64,000 nucleotides of DNA, taken from contig OX485808.1 in NCBI GenBank assembly GCA_950295325.1, forward strand, positions 15,272,527 through 15,336,526. Direction: 5' to 3'. This document shows positions 13,270-26,250 of this stretch, piece after piece; within the stretch, counting starts at the first letter, position 1, and every line of letters begins with the position of its first letter. The notes beneath the pieces were generated by a model. That model did no database searches and was not told where the DNA came from. It worked only from the letters and a program-made list of their open reading frames with translations. The translations under genes and the position numbers were made by a program. This DNA comes from Polytrichum commune (Eukaryota > Streptophyta > Polytrichopsida > Polytrichales > Polytrichaceae).

Positions 13270-13770
13270 AGGAATCAGAGAGTTCTTACATTGACCTACA
13301 CATTGTAAAAAAACCTCAAAACTTCTCTACATTCATTTATGAAGCGATGTGATTTGATCGTCAATCTTGTGTGAAAACTTAAGATCTTCTCAACCCGTCA
13401 TTTGAAAATTAGTTTTTGATGTTGTCCGTCACATTGAAAGGCACGAAAAAGAGAGTAACTCATCAAATGAGATGAAGGTGGGTCCGTCAAAAAGGAGCAC
13501 TCATAGTTATTTCACAGTAATTGATTCCTTGGACACGGCTTTAATCACCTGCATCTCAACAATATAAGTTATGTGTAAGAACTTGATGTTTCTTTGGAGT
13601 TTGTGGACTCTGTCTGAGGATGTGAATGGCAGTGGAGGCTTGTTATTATGAACGATTAGATGATTTTTTTTGTCCCTGTTATGAGGCCATAATGTGTGTT
13701 GTCATCTCGAATAGAGTTCAGCCAGGGCTAGACAGCCTACCTCAATTAAATGAATTTATCAAGCTACCAC
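13270..13770. other. Intergenic DNA, possible trailing transposon debris
   Basis: No ORF of note. It may be the rest of the transposase element upstream, but nothing is recognisable. Confidence 0.4.
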
Positions 13771-13772
13771 TA

Positions 13773-14070
13773 CACTAAATATGAACGCAAACACTAAATG
13801 TCAATAACCCTATGAAAGTAAGTAACATTCAATGTAAACTCCAACACTAAATATCAATTATGGTAATATGTGGAAGTTACATGTATGAATTTAGTGTTAG
13901 TAAGGATATAAAGAAGAAGAAAAAGAATAACAATGATAAGAGGAGAATTCCAACATATCTTCTAGCATATCTTCTAACACTAATTATCCGGAAGTTGGAA
14001 AATTAGTGTTGAGCAGGGTAGGATGGTAACAACATTAAATGTTATCAAACACTAAATATCATATTTAGTG
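13773..14070 (+). mobile_element. 298-bp MITE copy b with palindromic ends, TA target duplication
   Basis: The left end CACTAAATATGAACG at 13773 is preceded by TA (13771-13772). The right end is the full 21-bp palindrome at 14050-14070, followed by TA (14071-14072). Several internal cactaaat motifs repeat the end sequence. The ends match the family at 1-201, 31685-32051 and 40976-41333, but the interior differs, so this is a subfamily. No ORF. Confidence 0.75.
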
Positions 14071-14074
14071 TACC

Positions 14075-17000
14075 ACCTGAGGTGAAAATGCAGTCAATTG
14101 TGTTATTATCTTGTACGTACATTTTAGAAGGAATTTTGATCCGAGGCTTGACATCAAAGGTCTTGAATTAGTTTAGTGGGACCCATTTGGGATGAATCAA
14201 TCACAAACTACGGGGTTTTGTTTTTACTAAACTTCCTAGTTGCATGTTATTTCAAAGCTCTGACGTTGGATGAATGAGAGGTAAGGTAGAAAACCCAAAA
14301 ATGATGAATGGCCACTGTTGGTGCACTAGTCTGGGGGTAGTTTCTTGTGTGAACCCAATGTGGTTGATTGTAAAAGTGGTTGGATAGGTGTTTTTTCATA
14401 GCACATGGGATCACTTGTGGGTGCCATTGAGCATTTTGTATGCATTCATATGCAGAGTAGGATGGTTCGGATGCTTAGGTTAGGAAGACTCTAGTGTACA
14501 AATAGGAAGTTTGACTTAGTTGGCTCTTTGGGGAAATGTAACTAATTATTTACAAAGATTAAAATTACGAAACAACTTGCATTCCTCATCATTTCCTCTA
14601 CTCAATCTCTGAAAAATATTTGCACAAATCTCAAGTCACTCTTTTTGGCTGAATTAACTTACTTTCACCGTTTTCCATATACCTACCTTACACTCATATG
14701 CACTAATTTCCACTCTCCAACTATGTGCTCCCAATTGTCAACCGTGCTAGGTTCAATAATCAACACGATTGGGTTCATATTGAAGATTCTCATCCTCCTT
14801 AACTGATCTACTATCACCTTCGCATCTCACCTCTTAAAAAATTGAATGGCTCTCTTTACGATTAACGATTGCTGCCCATACAAGACAATTCCCTTCCCGA
14901 TCCGATCCAATGACCAAACTTGTATGTGGAGTTAAAAGTGCCCACAACAGGACCACATACCTTTGGTAAAGAATCAAAGTTTCTTTGAAATTCAAAGGGC
15001 ATGTCCGGAGCTACACCAAATTATGTTTTGTGAACTTTTCAACAAACAACTGTAAATTATCATAGATTACTAATCGCAACCTCGTTGGTTGGGAGAAAAG
15101 ACCATCGTGTAACTGCTTAATAATATTGTGAATCGTGATGCTACGAGGCCATTATACTAAAAAAAGGTTCAAGTTCGCTTTGTGGTACTTGGTACTTACA
15201 CCCACAATTAGAAAAGGGCGTGTGAGCAGATTTGAGCAGTGAAAGACATTGTCAAATGCTTCAATCTGCATGTGAGCTCCTTTGTTTTGTCAGTAAGTTG
15301 AAGTACATGTTTGAGTGGGTCATGGGATATATATCTTATGGACAAAACTTCCGCTCAGTCTAAGTTAGGTACTTTGTGTATATCTCAAACTAACTTTAAT
15401 GTCAGAGAGTCACGTACTTATCCCCATAAGCGTGTGTTAACCAGTGTTTTATCCGCACAATCAGTCGAGATCCTAGTGTTTCCAAGTCTAACCGCTTTAC
15501 TACATGTTGACGTTCTTCGGTTTTTCATTTTGTTGTAGTTTGAGGTATATTCCCAAAAACATTCCTCTAAAATGATCGGGGATATTTTTCTTGAAGTCTT
15601 GATGCACTACAACTGGTTATTTCTAAGCTCAACTAGTTCAAATAAATAAATAAATAAATAACCAACGTTGGGCAATCCGACATGAATTTGAGCCTGTTTG
15701 TTTTACCTTGCTCAAGAATCCTCTTGATGCAAGGTGGGGTTTACTACCTACCTTGCACAAGGTGGGCTCTTGGCTTCCTACCTATCTACCTAGTTTTTTT
15801 TCCATCAAGTAGACAGAAGACTTCACAGCGGAACCGAACTGCCAACCACTCCATTCGGAAATGGATACCTCTCCACTATCACCCAGTAGTTTAGGGTCAT
15901 CTCAGACCTCAACTCGTTCATCTATAACTAAGCGGTCGGTTCTCCCCATTCATTGGTTTTCAACGTACAATTACGATCCAATTCTGCATGCTAACTCCGA
16001 CACGATTCTTGCAGTGAACAGATTATTAAATGAAACCTGGGATTTTCTGTGTGTACTTTACTCAATCTAGAAGGTGTGCCGAAAACCAACACGAACCCTA
16101 TAAGCAACACTATGTAGGTACCACAACCAACACATAACGTAAAGTACGTATACCCAAATCCAACACCGGCTTATCTAAACCCAATACCTATACAATAGAG
16201 ATCTATATATATATATATATATATATGAGTTGGATGTATCCTACGTGAATATATGATATACGTGTTGGTTTTAGGTCGCTTACAAATGAAATGTTAATCC
16301 TTACAACTTCTGTGCAACAAGTTGTGTGTCCCTCCATTGAGTAGCCAGACTGGTTAGTGTGAAAGTCTGTTGGGAAGGGAAATTCCCATTGGTTGTTTGG
16401 TTGGGGGGGGGGGGGGGGTTAGAAAGCTTCCTTGGGTAGGGAGCCAGGGTGGCGTCATCTAACAGGTGGCTTCAAAGGGTGAAAAAGAGAAGGGTGGTTG
16501 GGGAGGTGGCAACCACGGAGGTTGTTGCCAGTTACGAAGGCATCACTATATTCATTAATTGGAGACTTTGGAAAGTTAAAAAAAAACTTTACTCATAGTT
16601 TGGGATGCAATATTGTGAATGTGGGGGAACATTGGTAATGAACTTTCTACATATTCATGCATGAGGAGTATATATATTTCTAGATTTAGTAAGTATCTAT
16701 ATCATAATCAAAATAGGCACTAAACACAATATCGGACTTGAAGTCCTTGATTAGCCTCCGAATCATGAAAAAGTCTCCAATTAATGAATATAATGATAGG
16801 CAGGAACGGCATTACGCAGGTCTGGGAAGACGATGTCGACACTGGGTAGGGTTGGGTGTTGTTAACTAGGGTTATCATGAACTTCTTATTTGACGTTTGT
16901 TGTAGCATGTTTGTAAGCTCATGTTGTTTGTACTCAGCCACCGTGAAGCCTCATGACTACTTATTATGGCTACAATACTACCAATAATCTGAACCATTTG

Positions 17001-17800
17001 TCACTTGAACTATAAATTGTTTGCTTCTTTGAGAGAGTGTCTCTGTGCTTTGGGACTTGTACTTTTGGTGTGGTTTGTTGATGTGCAGTGTGTTGTGAAT
17101 TGAGTTTTATGGGTTGTTGTGAAGACACTACTTATTGACAGTTTGGAGGAAGCTCTCTAAACCTTCCATTTTTTGTATATAAAGTTGTCTAAAAGTTGTC
17201 TAAAGACATCTAAAAGATCCTATTCTTGAGTGCATTGGATTGTACGAAAAGAAAAGAAAATATAAATGTGACTATTTTAGTGCTATAAATTATGCTCAAA
17301 TTTGGTTCTATGAGTTTTAGGTGTGCTTCCCTACAATGTGTGTTTTCGACAATCGTAATCTCTCCCTTTATTAGTGTCCCAATGCCTAGACGCTAAGGTT
17401 GAAATCACAGGCCGAGCTGAGTCGGCGAGGCTTGTTGATTCTTCCAAATAAAACCCATGACAACAATAGCTTATATTCTTCTTCACTCTCTAGTTTATTA
17501 GTCAACCCACGACAAATGCATTCCTTCTATATGCATTTCATGCACTTTTTGAGGCCTGTAGAAGTGTGTAATATTGTACGCAAGGTTTCGTTAAAAACAA
17601 GATCCCCGGTGCCACTCAATCATTCCATAGCTTCCAATAAGCTTAACGTGTTATGGTAGGCCATTAGCGGTTGGGACACCACATACACCTACACTCCTTT
17701 CCTTCTCTTTTAGGGTGGGTGCTTACATGATGTGCGTGGGATATTTGGTTTTCAAGTATCGGGGTTTGAAATTGGTAGTCAATGAATGATCAACTCCTAA
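14075..17800. other. Intergenic repeat-rich DNA, no gene seen
   Basis: Near 14860-14970 lies a block related to the ~245-bp array at 32340-33575 (atccgatccaatga and gtggagtt motifs). An (AAAT)n run is at about 15640-15660, a (TA)n run at about 16206-16226 and a G-run at about 16404-16420. ORFs are short and unremarkable. Confidence 0.5.
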
Positions 17801-17819
17801 ACACGTGGATAGAAGATCA

Positions 17820-18450
17820 TTTGTTCAGTACAAATTAATAAGGCCCACATTGAAGAGAAGGAATGGTGTTGCTCTCATTCTCATTACACCGTTTATCCCA
17901 CTTAGTGCATGTGGCATCAATTCCCAATACACACATTGTTTTTGCCAAACCTCAAATTGGTGAGGGCTGGATTTTTTGCAGTGTGATACTAATTTCATGA
18001 ATACACGCTCATTTATCATACGTTTCAAGAAAATGAATGTGTGTTGTAAAGTGTTTGTAGAGCGCATAATTTGTTTCGGTGAGCTTGATGAGGCTTCTTC
18101 ATCTTCTTTTTAGCGGTGCCATTTACTATTTGAGGCAACTCCTATCATTTAGAAACTAAAGAGGAGCTTGCATTAAGAGTTTCCGGCATCTTGACGCTTT
18201 GGGTTACTAAAACCCTAGATCTTATATTGGCGTTAATTCCACAGCATAAAGAAATTTAGTATCACCTTCAATAATTTCCCACACGTACTATTAGCCCACC
18301 CTCACTAAATGGGATAACCAATGTAGATAAAAAAAAGTTGGTGTTATCATGAGAGGCTTCGTTCCTATCACACACCATATTTTTGGCTTCATTGTCGATC
18401 TATACAAGGACATGGCATGTGATGCGATTGTTAGCTTTGCTTGTGAAGAG
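17820..18450 (-). pseudogene. Possible coding fossil, family unknown
   Basis: The reverse strand holds an 80-codon open stretch (17825-18067; contains HQFEVWQKQCVYWELMP) with protein-like composition and further fragments up to ~18450 in other frames, broken by stops. Part of it (about 18205-18330) recurs inverted at 37645-37765, so this is probably transposon debris rather than a host gene. Confidence 0.3.
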
Positions 18451-18990
18451 TGGAGTTCATAAAAGTGTATTGAAGTTTTGTTATAGTGTACTCAAGTTTT
18501 ACTTGAGTTCCCAAAAATTTAGTTGGGTGTGAATTTGGGGTAGGTTTAGGTTTTGAGTCAATGGTTGCTTTAAGAATTGTGTAGATTAAAAAACTAAATT
18601 ATCCAATAATGTGTTTCTCATCCACCCACTATGTTCATCTTTTAGTGTCTAGGCCCAAAAGTGATCACATAGTCTGTGCCCCAAATGGGACAAAGCCAAC
18701 ATATTTGTTTTTGCTGACTTAAGTTACTAAAAATGTGGATTGTTACATATGAATGTACCTCTCATCCATCCTATTAAAAACATACCCCTCTATAAATTTG
18801 TGCTGGATACATTTCAAATGTGGCTCATTAAACCAATTTGGGATCCGTGAAGCTATTTTTGGTGTCAAATGATGTAAAATAAGCATTGACCTCCGACACA
18901 TTTCATGGGGTTTCGGTTGAATGCTTGTATGCAATAATGCCCACTTGCCATTTTTTTCTTTCCCACCATTTACCAAAGATGTGAATCCAT
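18450..18990. other. Intergenic DNA upstream of the Rab18 gene
   Basis: A repeat-like block near 18640-18700 resembles family A (reverse). No gene seen. Confidence 0.4.
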
Positions 18991-19132
18991 ATGCTTCACA
19001 ATTCTCAAAGAATTTCCTTTCAAGATTTCAGAGAACCTAGGCAATACACCAATCGCAACTGGACACATGTATTAATCACCCCCACCTACCTACGTGGCCT
19101 TCCACCGCCGCCACCTGTCAGGTCCTGTTTAC

Positions 19133-19138
19133 CACGTG
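19133..19138. promoter_or_regulatory. G-box core CACGTG upstream of the Rab18 gene
   Basis: A perfect CACGTG at 19133-19138 with a second ACGTGG at about 19091. Both lie in a C/T-rich stretch 430-470 bp before the start codon. G-boxes are bound by plant bZIP and bHLH factors; function here is inferred from position only. Confidence 0.4.
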
Positions 19139-19563
19139 GCCCCGCAAATTGTCAATCACACGCGTCACTCGGTTTAGGTTTCCTCCCCCACACACTCCTC
19201 CTCCACCCTGTGCGCCGTCCGATTCCCGATCCAACGGTCCACACCCCCTCCAGCTACAGCTGACTGTTCCGGCAGCTCGGATCCTTCGGAGCCCTTACCC
19301 CTCTCCTCTCTTCGCAGCATTCCTTCGCAACACCTTCATCAAGTTTACCAAAATCATCATTCGAACTTTCTCGATCATCAACTCCCTTTCGATTCCTCCT
19401 TCGTGACGGGCTTACCGTAAGAATTCTTGTCTTTCGGTGCGTCGGTGAAGCTGTTTGAAGCAGTTTGAAAAACTCTTAGGGTTTCAGAATCCAAAATAGC
19501 TTCTGTCTTTTCGGAGCTTCAGGACTGAGGGATCATCGTGCTGTGTACGAGGAGGAAATCGAA

Positions 19564-20199
19564 ATGGCAGGATCAGGTGGAGATTTCGATCATCTCTTCA
19601 AGGTTCTTTTGGTTGGAGACTCAGGGGTTGGGAAGAGTAGTTTGCTTTTACGTTTCACAGCGGACACATTCGACGACCTCTCTCCGACAATTGGAGTGGA
19701 TTTCAAGGTGAAGATGATGACACTACAAGGGAAAAGGCTGAAGCTGACAATCTGGGACACAGCAGGGCAAGAGAGGTTTCGAACCCTAACGAGCTCATAT
19801 TACAGGGGAGCACAGGGGATCATACTCGTGTACGACGTAACGCGAAGAGCGACGTTCACAGACTTATCCGACGTATGGTTAAAAGAAGTAGACCGGTATT
19901 CCACCAACGAGGATTGCATCAAGATGTTGATTGGGAATAAAGTTGATCTGGAGGAGCATGAGCGTGTGGTGACGAAGAAGGAGGGGATTGCTTTTGCACG
20001 CCAACATGGATGCTTGTTCCTGGAAGCCAGTGCTAAGACCAGTATCAATGTGCAACGTTGCTTCGATGAGCTTGTGCAGAAGATTCTGGATACCCCCAGC
20101 TTGACTGCTGACACTGCCCAGTTGAAGAAGAATGTCCTCAGACCTGGCCAGACTCCTGATCATGCTCCTGTGGATAGCGCTGGCGGCTGCGGTTGTTAA
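19564..20199 (+). CDS. RABC: Rab18/RABC-type small GTPase
   Basis: One uninterrupted exon of 211 residues. All GTPase motifs are present: P-loop GDSGVGKSS (residues 18-26), switch I with [11 protein letters not shown] (Thr42), WDTAGQE (64-70), NKVD (125-128) and SAK (156-158). The tail ends CGC, a double geranylgeranylation signal. Switch I ([10 protein letters not shown]) and YYRGAQGII identify the Rab18 subfamily, called RABC in plants; members act in ER/lipid-droplet-associated and peroxisome-related trafficking. The start is the ATG at 19564 (cgaaATGGCA), giving [13 protein letters not shown] as in homologues; the reading frame is open for only 7 further codons upstream, without an ATG. 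Flowering-plant RABC genes have introns as far as I recall, so the intronless state is notable. No poly(A) tract or target duplication visible beside it. The 5' leader may contain an intron that I cannot define. Confidence 0.95.
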   Translation: MAGSGGDFDHLFKVLLVGDSGVGKSSLLLRFTADTFDDLSPTIGVDFKVKMMTLQGKRLKLTIWDTAGQERFRTLTSSYYRGAQGIILVYDVTRRATFTDLSDVWLKEVDRYSTNEDCIKMLIGNKVDLEEHERVVTKKEGIAFARQHGCLFLEASAKTSINVQRCFDELVQKILDTPSLTADTAQLKKNVLRPGQTPDHAPVDSAGGCGC

Positions 20200-20289
20200 T
20201 TCGTTAAGTACGCTCAGTAAGAATACTGTATTCTTGTGATGTTATGTTATGATGATGATGTGTACATATTTTCTCGTTACAAAAAACAT

Positions 20290-21600
20290 TTCTATGTGTG
20301 GGTTCGTATTTGTAATCCTACCCATTCAGACCTTTGCATGTGTGCATGGTCTCACCAATTGAGCTGGGAGCCATGGGAGGGTCTGTTGTGGTGGTGTCTC
20401 CACATTTTGTGCCTCCCTTTTTCTCCGGGACTCGAAAACTTGGATCAAAATTAGGGTATTTAGGAAGTGCTTTGATGTGAATTCAGTGAGATGGGACTAG
20501 GGTTTTAGAAACCGTCGTTCTTCAATTAGCATATGACATGATGAACTTCATCACAATTGAACTTTCCTTTTTTAGGAATGTGATATAAGTTGTTATTCAC
20601 GCATGCTTCTTCGGTTCTCGACAGTAGGAAACTATGTAATCATAGCCTGGCTTGCACACAATTTTGTGCAGATCCTTTATATCCACCTGGAAAAAATGTT
20701 AATTCTATCTCTTCCCTCTACATATTCTTTACAAAACATTTCTCTATGCCTTCATATTTGTATTCCCCATTTGTAGAGGCTTTTGCTGTGTGCATGGTCT
20801 CATCAATTGAGCTGGGAGGGAGCCTTATGAGCGTCTGTTGTGGTTTTGTGTCACATTTTGTGCCTTCCTTTTCCTCTGGGGACTTGAAAAGCTGGATTGA
20901 AATTAAGGGGATTTAGGAAGTGCTTCGATCTGAAATTAGTGAGATGGGACTAGGGTTTCGAGAACCATTTTTCTTCATTTAGCATATGCAATGAATCTCA
21001 GCACAATTGAGTTTCCTTTTTAGGAATGTAATATCAGTTGCTATTCATGTATGCTTGTTCAATTCTCAATAGCACGAAATTTTGCAATCACGGCCCTTGC
21101 ACACTGTTTTTGTGCAATTCCTTTATATCATCCTGAAAACTGTTAATTATACTCTTTCTCTCATTGCAGACACGGATTGAATGGGCCAAGTGCTTCTTTA
21201 TTTGTGTGTAGTATGGAAGCAAGGGATTTGAGGTATCAGTTGTTAAGGTGTCTAGGTTTACCCTTGTATTGTTTGAAAGTAATCTTCCTTGAGGGTAAAA
21301 GGGACTTTGAAATTTAGGGCATCCAGGAACTGCCTTGCAATTTACTGGGTTTTGAGAGCTGGTGTTCTTCATTTAGCATATGACATGAACATCACAATGA
21401 AGACCTGCTTTCCTGGAACTTGATAGTAGTTTATATTCATGTATGCTTGTTCAATCCTTGACAGCAAGAAATCATGCAATCAAAACCCTTGCATTTAATT
21501 TCTGGGCGGATTCTTCACATTTACCTTAGAAATGTTAATGTCTACGTCTTTATTATTTGTAGACATGGATTGAGTTGTCCCATTGATATTAAGTTCTTGC
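20290..21600 (+). repeat. Three decaying tandem copies (~450 bp) 3' of the Rab18 gene
   Basis: Copies start near 20290, 20746 and 21200. Anchors: tttagcatatg-like motifs at 20529, 20982 and 21376 (periods 453 and ~394), the tgcatggtctca block at about 20345 and 20793, agatgggactagggtt in the first two, and a tgcttgttca-type block plus tgtgca/ccttgca in all. The first copy begins within what should be the 3' UTR. No ORF is conserved between copies. Confidence 0.75.
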
Positions 21601-22648
21601 AGCCATGGAAAGGATCCGCCCCAAGGGTTGATTAGAGTTGAAAGGAGGATAGTGGAAATTTCATTCTCAAATGGAGGGATGAAGCTATTGACATAGGAGG
21701 TTATGTGTTCTACTTTCAATGAGTACCCCTATGAAGCTGAAAAAGAGACGCAGCAAATATGTATATGCTGTGCCCTTGCCGGTCTGACATTATAGTGGCT
21801 CTTTCTAATAAACAAGAGTAGATGGAAAGCATCTCCTGGGAATGCCTTACGACCTGGTGGTTGACGTAACAATAACGATATTTCTTGATATGCCACTGAT
21901 TGCTTTGAAATGGCTTCCACTGATAAGTGGGCTTTCATGGCTATGCTTCCCATGACTATGCTTCCCATGACTATTATCCCACTCTGAACTACCTTTGTAG
22001 TTTGTCATGAAACTGTGGTTGCGTTGCTAGATGATAGATTCTAGGCTTCTCAATTGATAAGCCTCAATCTCCAGCGTTAAGCATTCAGTTCCCCAGTTAG
22101 TCCAGTTCATAGGTTTTAATATTATTGTGAGGTTGATTCAGTGGTTTTAGATTATAAACCCAAGAGGGGAAGCAAGAGGACGGAACTCCTTAAAGTATGG
22201 CATTTCATTTAGCTAAGGTAACTTGCCTGTATAATTTTCGTCTGCTCTGTGATTCCAGCACCTGAAAAAGGTAATGTTTAATGTGTCATCCCTAAGATTC
22301 AGTATACCTATACAGCAAACCAGAGGTAATTGGGCAGGGAAGAGGTGAGAACCAAACTGCTTTAAGTTTATAAACACCCACAAGACTGTTATATGCCTTT
22401 TAGTTGCCATGCTGAGTGACATCACAATATTCAGGGATGCCAAGTCTTTGGGTGTCTGGAAGTGTGTCATTATGCGGTGACTGATTAATGTACAATGATG
22501 ACATATGTAGTTTGTTCACTTTACAGGCTTCTGTATCTTCGTTTTCATGGTTGTGCCACAGGTGGGATACCTTTTCTTTTTGTAGTTGTTTCTGTGTTTG
22601 AAGAGAAACAAAAAGAAAATAAATTCTGAACATAAATTTTTCCACCCA
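21600..22648. other. Intergenic DNA, no gene seen
   Basis: Short ORFs on both strands only. No recognised domain, no RNA gene. Confidence 0.5.
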
Positions 22649-22892
22649 TACAGTCTAACCTTGATAATATCACACCATCCGTTTCACCATAAAGTGTGAT
22701 ATAAACAAGGTGTGACATATTTGATAATGTCACATTTTGAAGATTTGTGCATAATGTGATATTATCAAAAAAAAAAAGGTAGAAAATCAAAATGAAACTA
22801 CAATGTAAAAAAAAAAAAAAAAACAAACACAAGACTTCAATGTTTTTGAATGTAAAATATAATTCAAAATTGTGAATAACAACATGAGCACA

Positions 22893-23528
22893 TCACAATG
22901 TGTCATTGAGATCAGGTAAAGACCTCTCACTAGAGACAAAGAAGCTTCTAATGTCACATTGTTTTAGTGATGTTAAATGTCCAACACCAATTCTAATGAG
23001 TTTGTCATGGATGTTTTCCATTCCTAACAACTCATGAGTGTTGAAAATCTGAGAACCTTGGCTAGCCATAAAATTCAAAACATCTTTAGCATATTTTTGT
23101 GCATCGCTTAGCTTCACTACTTTAGACTCATCATCATTGCTATCAACAATCAATGGGTCTTCTTCCATGGAATCAAGTACATGTTCGCCATCTTGCACTA
23201 ATTGCACAAGCTCCTCAGTAGAATATTCCACCTCAAAATCATCTTCACCTTCCATGTTTATGTACTCTAAAGGACTAAGCTTTTCTATAGGCTTGCCTTC
23301 AACATCCAAACCCAAATTCAATGCGGCGATGAGATTGCCCAATTCCAAAGTTGCTTCCTCCATTTTGGACTTCATACGTTCATCAGAATTGTTGATATCT
23401 GCATTCCACGCTGCAGGCAATATGGCAGACTTTCTCCAACAATTTCTAATGGTTTGATCATCTAATTCATGCCATGCCGCCACACACCATAGCATTGCTT
23501 GAAATAGATCAACATTCAGTTTCCCCAA
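22893..23528 (-). pseudogene. pogo/Tigger transposase, C-terminal remnant
   Basis: About 210 open codons. The segment GKLNVDLFQAMLWCVAAWHE followed by QTIRNCWRKS matches the region after the last catalytic Asp of DDE transposases in Tigger-like elements, where an RNC(F/W)RK(A/S) motif is characteristic. An acidic stretch follows (MEGEDDFEVEYSTEELVQ). A stop lies just upstream of the first conserved residues, so the HTH and most of the DDE domain are lost. Presumably inactive. Confidence 0.75.
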
Positions 23529-23762
23529 ATCTTGTCCTTAATAATTCATACGCTACCGAATTCACAAAGCTATGCAACAATGCCAACGAAGGCTTACAAG
23601 AGCAAAAAACCAACCAATCACTAGCTTCCAATGTAGCAACAACAACAAAAACAACAACACAACGGAGGACACCTGCACTGCATGAAGAAACACAAGCCTA
23701 TGATAGAAAGTGTGCATTTAAATTCCAAATGAACAATGGTTCATTATATACAAGTGAGCTCG

Positions 23763-23918
23763 ACCATGAGCTTGACTAACCTACCTAGGAGACTGTTTCT
23801 ACTTATGAGCTTGACTAACCTACCTAGAAGACTGTTTCTACTTATGAGCTTGACTAACCTACCTAGAAGATTGTTTCTACTTATGAGCTTGACTAACTAA
23901 TCTAGAAGATTGTTCCTA
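23763..23918 (+). repeat. 39-bp tandem repeat, four copies
   Basis: Unit ttatgagcttgactaaccta plus cctagaagactgtttctac, repeated about four times with a few substitutions and degrading at the right end. It lies inside the pogo-like element. Confidence 0.9.
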
Positions 23919-24579
23919 ATTGAATGCCCACTTAGGATGAGCGGCTAACACTTATGATCTTACTAGATTCTCCTATGCGACTATTGACTATAGAAACAGT
24001 GAAGACCGTGCCACATATCTTGAGATTTCTACATTGCAAACCAATTGAACTAATTTAGCTTAAGTCGACACTACTCTGTACCAGCTCAGCTAAACCGTAG
24101 AACTTAACATCCTAAATTACTTCACACAAGCTGAAACCCTCAAAGACACATAGGTGAACACATGTGACGGAAGGTGGGGTGCATAGAGGCCAAGAAGTCT
24201 TGGCAGCGCCGTCAAAGACAACACCTTTGAGTGCCGTGTATAGACAGCACCGTTCAGGGTTGGTGCACAGAGGCGGCTCATGACCCTTTGAATAACATTG
24301 CATTTATCACAGGGGTGGCTCATGACCCTTTTGGCTACTACAATATGTCCATCCAACCATCACATACAATCCATACATCCAACCATCACATACAATCCAT
24401 CCATATTTGATATTATCACATTTACACTACGGATTTTGGAAAAAAATAGTGACATTAACAAGGGTGATAGGGATAATAACGAGGGAGTTTTACACTAAGA
24501 AAATCGGTTTCAAACTTTTAGGTGACAATATCAAGGTGTCCCATTAACAAGGGTGACATTATCAAGGTTAGACTGTACA

Positions 24580-26225
24580 AGATTGGTTTGGGAAGATTAC
24601 ATCCACTCACTTAATCAAGAACTCTGTGTTCCATGTGTGATTTAGAGATCTATCATAACACATGTTATGGCAAAGTTCTGAACAGGTAGCTTATTTCCCC
24701 TAGGAATTTAGCTTTCTGAATACGACACTGTTTAAAACGGTCTTCTTTTCCCCTATACTATACAGCAATCTATCCTCATGCCTTTCAAACATCAAACAAA
24801 TTGCCAAACTTTCAGATACACATTGAAATCACATTGGGAGTTCATGTGACGCATGGTAAATATCCTCGGACTCCTGTCGTGTGCACACTCTAGTACCCTG
24901 AGTTTTAGAGTTAAACGATTTCTTTTTTGAGTGAGATAGCCACATGTCGCATTGGTTGACACATGTGAAATAGTCGAGATGGCATGAAATCTATGCATGC
25001 AAATTGATAAGGCAGTACGTTATTTGTACGGAAGATTTTCCTCCTCAACCTATATATGGAGTTTTATTTTAATTCCTACATTACAACCAACTTATTCCGG
25101 TGCCATCTACGAGTACTTACCTATAAGACCTCTTACCCAAAGTTTGCAAAGTACAGATCTAAAAACCCGTTGCACATTGTTTGAGACCTTCAAGCTCCTG
25201 CTATTTCCAAGACAGGCTTGGCCGCACACATGCATCGGTGTCTCCACATGGAAAGGAATCTGTTCATTATCTGCCACCCGTCGTTCACCTACAAAAAGAT
25301 GAATAGGCAGGTATACCTAGTGATTGATCAAGAAATTGCGGCTCGGGCCTACGTAAACTCATCAAGTGCAGATGAAGAGGAACTGGTAGAATGTAAGTTC
25401 TAATCCAATTCGATCCAATTCGAACCCACTCGAATCATTTGGGGTTTTTGATGTCATTTTTGGATGGTTTACCTAGACACCATAAAAGTTCAGTTGATTT
25501 CAGCAACCTTATGACAGGTTTTTTATATCCAGTTTGTGTAAGCACACTTCACATGTTTGCCAGGTAAACACAAGGTGACATGTAGAGGTCACACTTATTT
25601 ACCTTTCGAATCCAATCTCCAGTGTCCATTGCAGTTGTTTTGCAAATTTCTTTTCATCATTCAATGTGAAATATTGACCTGTCACATCTTTCATACCATA
25701 TGTTTCTTGTCAAATCCTTTGCGTAAATGATTAGACTCCAATTTCACTGTTGATGAAATGACATGGTTACCTCAAATCATGAAATCACAAAAAAGTTGAT
25801 AACAAAAGCATGCGGTTGTTTTCATCCAAGGTTGTGCTTCAAAACTCCTTGATGGCATCATCTGGTATTGTCAATTATGCTTTACCAAGGCTTAGATATC
25901 ACTTAGTCCACTACATGTAACATAAAACATAAACATCGGATGGTGATCATGTTCAAATAATGTTACACAAGTTTAATTATATGGATATCGAAGACCTTTT
26001 TGTAAAAGGCATAGTAGGCATAAAATGACTACACTGAGTATAATATTTTGTGTCAGGTACTATTTGGATTTACACAATGTTGTATCTTTACACTGTTGAT
26101 GTAATTTTCTACCGAGTAAAGTTGTTAATGTTCCATAATGTCCGGACGGTCAATTTGATATTTTTTGGTAAAAAAAATGAGGTGTACAATTAACAATTAT
26201 AGCATTGCGTAATTTAAAGTAGTAA
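24580..26225. other. Intergenic DNA, no gene seen
   Basis: A 101-codon ORF at 24997-25302 has no recognisable similarity and no supporting splice structure. Confidence 0.5.
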
Positions 26226-26229
26226 GTGG

Positions 26230-26250
26230 CACTAAATATCATATTTAGTG
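26230..26250. repeat. Solo 21-bp palindromic MITE end
   Basis: The exact CACTAAATATC/ATATTTAGTG palindrome seen at the ends of the MITE family. No second end within about 1 kb. A (CTTTTT)n-like run follows. Confidence 0.7.

Larger units (their letters stand above)
22651..24575 (-). mobile_element. pogo/Tigger-like DNA transposon, deleted copy
   Basis: Terminal inverted repeats of about 27 bp begin CAGTCTAACCTTGATAAT at 22651, and the complement ends at 24575. Both are flanked by TA (22649-22650 and 24576-24577). CAGT...AACCT ends plus TA duplication are typical of the pogo/Tigger branch of Tc1/mariner. The interior holds the C-terminal part of a transposase on the - strand (22893-23528) and a 39-bp tandem repeat. 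The N-terminal DNA-binding part is missing or unrecognisable, so the copy is non-autonomous. Confidence 0.85.

Noticed and set aside
19543..19563. Seven-codon upstream extension of the Rab18 frame
   Set aside because: No ATG in it; homologues begin at the ATG at 19564.
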